64,000 nucleotides of DNA, from contig NZ_CP177163.1 of the NCBI RefSeq assembly GCF_046736075.1, positions 4,154,001 to 4,218,000 on the forward strand. The letters run 5' to 3'. This DNA comes from Stenotrophomonas sp046736075 (GTDB taxonomy: Bacteria; Pseudomonadota; Gammaproteobacteria; Xanthomonadales; Xanthomonadaceae). The translations under genes and the position numbers were made by a program. Shown here piece after piece: positions 58,656 through 64,000 of this stretch (its first letter is position 1; every line of letters starts with the position of its first letter). The notes under the pieces are model-generated. The model saw only the letters and a list, made by a program, of their open reading frames with translations. It did no database searches and had not been told where the DNA came from.

Positions 58656-61600
58656 TCAGAACTTCCAGGTCATGCCGAGGTAGAGCTGGCGACCGGAGTA
58701 CAGGTTGGACAGCAGGCGGGCCTTGCTGTCGTTGCCGAGGTAGACGCGCTGTTCGGACTTGGTGGCGTTGAGCACCGATGCGCTGAGGATCAGGGCGTCG
58801 GTGATGTTGTAGGCCGCGTTCAGATCCAGCTGGTCGTACGGTTCGGAGTACTGGGTCAGGCCATTGTTCAGGCCGCCCACCACTTCACCACGGCGATTGA
58901 ACGATGCGCGTGCCAGGAACTTCTCGTTCTCGTAGAACACGGTCACGTTGGCCTGGTTCTTGGCGCTGCCGACCAGCGGCGAGGAACCGATGCGCTCGCC
59001 ATCGAGCACCACGGCAGCCAGGTTGGTGTCGTTGTAGGTGTAGTTGGCCTGGATGCCCAGGCCGATGTCGAAGGTGTACTGGCCGTAGAGTTCCACGCCC
59101 TGCGACACGCCATCCTGGCCGTTGGCCTGGGTGGAGTACTTCTGCACCGTGACCGACTGGCCGCCCACGTTCATCTGCTGGTCGCGCACCACCGGCACGG
59201 TGAAGTTGGCGATGTCCTTGCGGAACAGCGCCACACCGGCCACCGCGCCAGGGCGGAAGTACCACTCAAGGCCCAGGTCGTACTGCGTCGCCTCGAACGG
59301 CTGCAGGTTCTTGTTGCTGCCCGAGCCGTACCAGCCGGGCGTATCGGTGCCGCCGGCGACGCGGCGGTCGTTGCTGTACTCCTCGCTGACGTAGCTCAGG
59401 CCGCCCGGGTAGGCGATGCTGGTGTAGCCGGGACGGGCAATCACCTTCGACGCGGCGCCGCGCAGCACCAGGCTGTCGGTGATGTCCCAGGCGATGTTGA
59501 AGCTCGGCAGGAAGTCGGTGTAGGTCTTCTCCATCGAGCTGAGCGCGTAGGTCTTCTCACGTGCCAGATTGTCCGGCAGGCGCACGAAACCGCTCTGGCA
59601 CACATAGCCGGTGTTGGAGGCGATCAGCGGGGCGGCGGCCGGGTCGTTGCAGCCCATCGGCGTGCCGGCGGCGTTGTCCTGGAAGTAGTCGTTGAACTTC
59701 TCCACCGAATCGCTGGACTCGGCGAACTGGCGGGTACGCACCACGCGCACGCCGACGTTGCCGCGGACCCGCTCGGTGCGGAAGTTCGCCTGGAAGTAGC
59801 CCGAGTAGATCTTCTCGTCGACGTTGTAGACGAAGTCCTCTTCCTTGCGGTTGTGCGAGCCGCCGTAGGTCTGGTTGAGGTAGTTGATGTAGGCCGGGTA
59901 GTTGATGCCCGGGAACACGTTGGCGTTGAAACCGCCGGCGATGTTGTTGATCGGGTTGGACAGGAAGAAGCCGGGCTGGGCAACGCCGGCCGTGGCATCG
60001 CAGCCGGACTGGTAGCGGTTCTTGTCGTAGAAGGCCGGGTCGGCGTCCTTGCCCTGGCACACCCAGTAGGTGTTGCCGGTATTGCGGTGCACCGAGCCGT
60101 CGCGGTACTTGGTGCCGAACTGGATCGAATCCAGCCAGCCATTCTCGAACAGCTTGGTGAAATCAGCCTGGAAGTAGTTCTGCTTGATGTCGGTCTGCGT
60201 CCACGACGAGTCGGTCGAGCCGGTGTCCACTTCGGCGACGCCCGCCATCAGCTGTTCCTGCAGGTCCGGCGAGAAGGTCGCGCTCGGCGTGCCGGTCAGG
60301 TCCCAGGCGCTGTAGTTGTTGCCGGACTGCCACACGCCGTTGACCTGGCGACGCGGCTTGGCCGCCATGCGGAACTTCATCGACGGGCCGCCTTCGGACC
60401 AGGTCCGGCCGCCGGTGAACGAGGCCTTCCACAGCGGGCTGATGTCCCAGTCGATGGACAGGTCGGCGGTCTGCGACAGCGCCTTTTCGCGGCTGTAGTC
60501 GCCGGTCAGCTGCGGGGTGGGGATGGTGCAGTCGTCCGGGCCCCAGCCACCGGGCGCCATACCGGCCGCCGCAGCCTGTTCTTCGCTGCAGTAATAGGTC
60601 TTGCCGGCCAGCTTTTCGTACTGCGCGCCGGTCACGATGCTGCCGCTGGGGTCGAAGGTGAGCCCGTCCAGCATGCGGCCGCCGGCCCAGTTGCCGTCGC
60701 CGTTGTAGCGCGCCAGATTCCATTCGGGAATCTTCAGCATGTTCTGCGTGTAGTTGCCTTCCAGCTCGAAGCGGAAGTAGTTGGCGGTCAGCGTCAGGTT
60801 GTCCAGCGGCTTGAACTGGAAGGTGAACTGGCCACCCTTGCGCTCGCGTTCCTCTTCCTTCACGGCGAAGTTCACCGAGGTCGGCATGAAGAATTCGCTG
60901 TAGTTGCGGCCGCTCTGGTCATTGAAGCCGGACCGGCCCCACCAGTAGTGGATGCCATCCTGCTCCAGCACGTTGCCGTTGGCGTCGCGGGCATCGGTGT
61001 TGTTGCCGTACCACTGGAAGTCCTCGGTGCTGGCCTCCATCGTGCGGCTGGTGCGCTTCTGCTGGGTCACGCCGACCAGCACGCCGAAACGTTCGTCCTT
61101 GCTGTGCCACGAGTACAGTGCCGACAGCTGCGGATCGACGTCATGGCTGGTGTCGGAGGTGGTGCCTTCAACGGTGACGTAGCCCGAGTTGGCTTCCATA
61201 TCCAGCGGTCGGCGGGTATGCAGGATCACCGTGCCGCCGATGCCGCCTTCGTCGATGCGCGCTTCCGGCGACTTGAACAGCTCGGCGCTGGACAGCATGT
61301 TCGACGGCAGCAGCGTGTAGTTGAACGAACGCGTGGCTTCGTTGTTGGTTTCCGAGGTGGCGACGTAGTTGCCGTTCAACTGGGTCAGGGTGAGGTCGGG
61401 CGCCAGGCCGCGCACGCTCACCGTTTTGCCTTCGCCACCATCGCGGGTGATGACCACGCCGGGCACGCGCTGCAGCGCGTCGGCCACGTTCTTGTCGGGG
61501 AACTTGCCCACGTCCTCGGCGGTGATCACTTCGACCACGGCATTGGCGTCGCGCTTCTGCTGCAGGCTCTTCTCGATGGCGTAGCGATAGCCGGTGACGG

Positions 61601-61751
61601 TCACGCTGTCGAGCGTGGTGGCGTCCGGCGACGCGGTCGTGCCGGCCTGTTGCGCGAAGGCGCTGGCCGGGGCCAGTGCGGCGGCGAACAGCGCGGCGGT
61701 GATGGCTGCCGACAGCGTGTCGCGGTTGCGCATGCGGGACATCTTGTTCAT
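58656..61751 (-). CDS. TonB-dependent receptor, carbohydrate type
   Basis: A 1031-residue outer-membrane receptor with a long signal peptide (ITAALFAAALAPASAFAQ), a TonB-box-like DSVTVTGYR, the plug domain (KRDANAVVEVITAEDVGKFP, DKNVADALQRVPGVVITRDG) and a barrel ending in Phe (LYLGMTWKF). This is the Caulobacter/Xanthomonas subfamily of TonB receptors tied to sugar uptake. The ATG at 61751 follows AGGAGAGGGAGA. A LacI-type operator lies 45 bases upstream. Opposite it is a GH92 mannosidase, so oligomannose glycans are the likely ligand (inference). Confidence 0.92.
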   Translation of the reverse strand: MNKMSRMRNRDTLSAAITAALFAAALAPASAFAQQAGTTASPDATTLDSVTVTGYRYAIEKSLQQKRDANAVVEVITAEDVGKFPDKNVADALQRVPGVVITRDGGEGKTVSVRGLAPDLTLTQLNGNYVATSETNNEATRSFNYTLLPSNMLSSAELFKSPEARIDEGGIGGTVILHTRRPLDMEANSGYVTVEGTTSDTSHDVDPQLSALYSWHSKDERFGVLVGVTQQKRTSRTMEASTEDFQWYGNNTDARDANGNVLEQDGIHYWWGRSGFNDQSGRNYSEFFMPTSVNFAVKEEERERKGGQFTFQFKPLDNLTLTANYFRFELEGNYTQNMLKIPEWNLARYNGDGNWAGGRMLDGLTFDPSGSIVTGAQYEKLAGKTYYCSEEQAAAAGMAPGGWGPDDCTIPTPQLTGDYSREKALSQTADLSIDWDISPLWKASFTGGRTWSEGGPSMKFRMAAKPRRQVNGVWQSGNNYSAWDLTGTPSATFSPDLQEQLMAGVAEVDTGSTDSSWTQTDIKQNYFQADFTKLFENGWLDSIQFGTKYRDGSVHRNTGNTYWVCQGKDADPAFYDKNRYQSGCDATAGVAQPGFFLSNPINNIAGGFNANVFPGINYPAYINYLNQTYGGSHNRKEEDFVYNVDEKIYSGYFQANFRTERVRGNVGVRVVRTRQFAESSDSVEKFNDYFQDNAAGTPMGCNDPAAAPLIASNTGYVCQSGFVRLPDNLAREKTYALSSMEKTYTDFLPSFNIAWDITDSLVLRGAASKVIARPGYTSIAYPGGLSYVSEEYSNDRRVAGGTDTPGWYGSGSNKNLQPFEATQYDLGLEWYFRPGAVAGVALFRKDIANFTVPVVRDQQMNVGGQSVTVQKYSTQANGQDGVSQGVELYGQYTFDIGLGIQANYTYNDTNLAAVVLDGERIGSSPLVGSAKNQANVTVFYENEKFLARASFNRRGEVVGGLNNGLTQYSEPYDQLDLNAAYNITDALILSASVLNATKSEQRVYLGNDSKARLLSNLYSGRQLYLGMTWKF

Positions 61752-61795
61752 TCCACTCTCTCCCTCTCCTGGATTGAAACGGTGGCGATACGTGA

Positions 61796-61809
61796 TTGAA
61801 TCGATCTAA
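61796..61809. promoter_or_regulatory. Operator copy 1, TTGAATCGATCTAA
   Basis: 14-base dyad centred on ATCGAT (minus strand TTAGATCGATTCAA), 45 bases before the TonB receptor start, in the place of a repressor site. Same site as at 61911 and 62200. CG-centred dyads are typical of LacI-family regulators. Confidence 0.7.
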
Positions 61810-61910
61810 TTTTGGAGGTCGCTGTTGCCAGCAACGAACGACGGTGCGTCCCGCATGCAACGTGAGGCAGGCCCCCCACCTACCTTTCCGTCAATCGTGA
61901 CCGTTTGAAG

Positions 61911-61924
61911 TTGGATCGATCTAA
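61911..61924. promoter_or_regulatory. Operator copy 2, TTGGATCGATCTAA
   Basis: Second copy of the dyad, one base different from copies 1 and 3, closer to a perfect palindrome. It lies 160 bases before the receptor start and 435 before the GH92 start. Confidence 0.7.
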
Positions 61925-62025
61925 ACGATTGGCGGGGAATTTTTAGCACGGCCTGACAGGCGAAGCATGCTGCTCCGCAATATGACCGCGCCGTGGCAGC
62001 GGGGCCGCGCGGCGACCGTCGCGAT

Positions 62026-62037
62026 GAAAACGTTTTC
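62026..62037. promoter_or_regulatory. Perfect palindrome GAAAACGTTTTC
   Basis: A 12-base perfect dyad centred on CG between operators 2 and 3. It may be a site for a second regulator; no other copy was seen. The rest of the 607-base gap has no gene. Confidence 0.35.
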
Positions 62038-62199
62038 GTGCGCGGCGCAGGAAACCGGCGCTGGGTTTCCGGGCACCGCTGGAGACACGGGGGACGGTTG
62101 GGCGTCCGCTCGGCCCGCCGGCCAGGGCGTCAAACGGGGGCAGGGTACGGCGGCCATGTTGCGCCGCAGAATGCATCCGTCGAAATGCCCGTGCTTTAC

Positions 62200-62213
62200 T
62201 TGAATCGATCTAA
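62200..62213. promoter_or_regulatory. Operator copy 3, TTGAATCGATCTAA
   Basis: Third copy, identical to copy 1, 146 bases before the GH92 ATG. It faces the mannosidase gene, so one regulator probably controls both divergent units. Confidence 0.7.
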
Positions 62214-62358
62214 ATTCACGGCCACGTGGATCTGGATACGCGCCAACGGGGGATGGCCGGCCAGCAATGGCGGGGCTTTCACCCGTCCACTCGCCTGGCT
62301 CCGGCATCGGCCGGACCGGCGTGCCGCCCGCACCGACATCGACCCACAGGATCCACGC

Positions 62359-64000
62359 ATGCGCCGAATGCCGTCCGCCCTTGCCGTCACCTCCCTGCTT
62401 GCCCTGGCCTTCGCGCCCCTGCTGCAGGCGGCTGCGCCGACCGCGCTGGAGCGCGAGGTCAACACCTTCATCGGCAGCAAGGATGACGGCAACACCTTCC
62501 CGGGCGCCTCGGCGCCGTTCGGTCTGATCCAGGTCAGTCCGATTGGCGAGCACTATGCCGGCTGGCGCTACGACGACCCGAAGATCCGCGGCTTCGGGCA
62601 TTCCTTCCTGTCCGGCGCCGGCTGCTGGGAGCAGGGTGGCCAGGTGTCCGTGCTGCCGGTTACCGGCACCATCGGGCCGGGGGGCGATTTCGACACCGCC
62701 AACGCCAAGAGCTTCGACCACAAGGCCTACGCGGCGTCCTACACCCATGACGGCGAGGTTGGCCAGGCCGGCTACTACAAGGTGCGCCTGACCAGCTACG
62801 GCGGCATCGATGCCGAGGCCACCGCACGCACCCGCGCCGCGGCCGAGCGCTACACCTTTGCCGCCGATGCCACCAACGGCCACGTACTGGTCAACGTGGG
62901 CCAGGCCAACGAGCGCCATTCGGTGATCGGCAGCGTGATCGACGTGGTCGGCGACCGTGCGGTCGAAGGCAAACTGGTTACCCGCAGCTTCTGCGGCGGC
63001 CACCAGTACACCACCTGGTTCCGCATCGAGTTCGACCGCCCGTTCAAGGCCTTCGGGACCTGGGGCGAGGGCGGTGGCCTGCCCGGCGCGCGTCATGGCA
63101 TGGAAGGCGAACTCAAGCCCAGCGGTGCCTGGTTGAGCTTCGACCTGTCACAGGGCCGCGCGGTGACGGCGGTCAGCGCGATCTCGCACGTGGATGCAGA
63201 GGGCGCGCGCGCCAATCTGCGCAGCGATGGCATGGACAAGGGCCGGCTGCTCGGCTTCGACCGGATGCGCCAGCTGGCGCAGGCGCACTGGCGCGATGAA
63301 CTGCGCGGCGTGCGCGTGCAGGGCGGCAGCAGCGACGACCGCACCGTGTTCTACACCGCGCTCTACCATGCGCTGCTGCAGCCGCTGACCGGCAGCGATG
63401 CCGACGGCCGCTACCGCGGCTACGACGACGCCATCCACCGCGCCGACGGCTGGACCTACTACGAGTACTTCTCGCTGTGGGATACCTATCGCGCGCAGAA
63501 CCAGTGGCTGGCACTGACCCGTCCGCAGGTCGCCCACGACATCGGCCGCAGCCTGCTGGCCATCGATGCGCAGGGCGGCTGGCTGCCGCGCTGGGGCTAT
63601 GCCAACTTCGAGACCAACATCATGACCGGTGACCCGGTGACGCCGTTCATGGTGGATCTGTGGCGCTTCGGCGCGCTGGACGGCCGCGAGGCCGAGGCTT
63701 ACGCGGCCCTGCGGAAGAATGCGTTCAGCACCCCGCCGATCAACTCGCGTCACGCCGGCCGTTCCGGCAACCCCAGCTACCTGGCCAACGGTTTCGTGCA
63801 GTACGACCGTGCCTTCCCGTCCAAGGGCATGGACGTCGACCCGCATCATGGTGGTTCGGCGACGCTGGAGTATGCGCTGGCCGACTGCGCGCTGGCACAG
63901 ATGGCCGACGGCCTCGGCCACGCCGACGATGCCGGTGTGCTGCGCGCGCGTGGCCGCAACTGGAACAAGGTGTGGGATCCGGAGGTGCGCGACGAAGGCG
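62359..64000 (+). CDS. GH92 alpha-mannosidase, 3' end cut by window
   Basis: 547 codons are present, open to the window edge. A signal peptide (SALAVTSLLALAFAPLLQA) is followed by the GH92 N-domain: FIGSKDDGNTFPGASAPFGL, then GFGHSFLSGAGC, and later YYEYFSLWDTYRAQNQWLAL and GYANFETNIMTGDPVTPFM of the catalytic barrel. Family members (about 750-790 residues) are exo-alpha-mannosidases, mostly alpha-1,2, that trim N-glycans and need Ca. About a quarter of the protein lies outside the window. It is divergent from the TonB receptor and shares its operator set. Confidence 0.92.
   Translation, partial: MRRMPSALAVTSLLALAFAPLLQAAAPTALEREVNTFIGSKDDGNTFPGASAPFGLIQVSPIGEHYAGWRYDDPKIRGFGHSFLSGAGCWEQGGQVSVLPVTGTIGPGGDFDTANAKSFDHKAYAASYTHDGEVGQAGYYKVRLTSYGGIDAEATARTRAAAERYTFAADATNGHVLVNVGQANERHSVIGSVIDVVGDRAVEGKLVTRSFCGGHQYTTWFRIEFDRPFKAFGTWGEGGGLPGARHGMEGELKPSGAWLSFDLSQGRAVTAVSAISHVDAEGARANLRSDGMDKGRLLGFDRMRQLAQAHWRDELRGVRVQGGSSDDRTVFYTALYHALLQPLTGSDADGRYRGYDDAIHRADGWTYYEYFSLWDTYRAQNQWLALTRPQVAHDIGRSLLAIDAQGGWLPRWGYANFETNIMTGDPVTPFMVDLWRFGALDGREAEAYAALRKNAFSTPPINSRHAGRSGNPSYLANGFVQYDRAFPSKGMDVDPHHGGSATLEYALADCALAQMADGLGHADDAGVLRARGRNWNKVWDPEVRDEG

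Overview
The window is chromosomal DNA of a high-GC gammaproteobacterium of the Xanthomonadaceae, most likely Stenotrophomonas. The evidence is the GTAG-type (SMAG) palindromic repeats near 46 kb, a thrL-thrABC operon with an attenuator-type leader peptide, a TrpR-like gene heading a complete his operon, and a TonB receptor/glycosidase locus of the kind common in this family. Genes are tightly packed with many ATGA/GTGA start-stop overlaps.

Layout. 0-7 kb: a sulfur-amino-acid salvage operon (two flavin monooxygenases, M20 deacetylase, GNAT acetyltransferase, fused ABC permease-ATPase, binding protein) resembling the Bacillus S-alkylcysteine pathways. 7-12 kb: a discoidin-domain exported glycosidase with a LacI-type operator, and a LysR/quinone-reductase pair. 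12-17.3 kb: a poorly known cluster: small membrane protein, HTH plus degenerate STAND-like ATPase, membrane ATPase with a pilin-like exported domain, and an APH-like kinase. 17.3-24.6 kb: EamA permease, murB, pyrD, methyltransferase, SDR and aminoadipate-semialdehyde-type dehydrogenase on the minus strand, then kdsA on the plus strand.

24.7-29.9 kb: a 5.1 kb island in the 3' end of a tRNA-Arg(CCU) gene, bounded by 43-bp direct repeats. Most of it is a decayed prophage (truncated integrase in a chimeric frame, phage genes with stops and missing ends, a CII-like fragment). It carries one intact low-GC two-gene unit whose products look like lambda RexA and RexB, preceded by a perfect 18-bp palindrome. 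This is the best candidate for an undescribed defence module.

29.9-38.2 kb: small exported or hypothetical proteins, a secreted trypsin-like protease, a PA2169-type helical-bundle protein, GNAT, AraC and EamA genes. 38.3-43.4 kb: thr leader and thrABC. 43.4-46 kb: an Fnr-type regulator, hisS and a small lipoprotein. 46-46.3 kb: SMAG repeats around a simple-sequence array. 46.3-53.8 kb: TrpR-like regulator with its own palindromic operator, then hisGDCBHAFI. 53.9-64 kb: exported phosphoesterase, glucokinase, glycosylasparaginase, cutC, a TonB receptor and a GH92 mannosidase cut by the window end. Three copies of one operator in the divergent TonB receptor/GH92 region, plus the glycosylasparaginase, point to an N-glycan scavenging locus.
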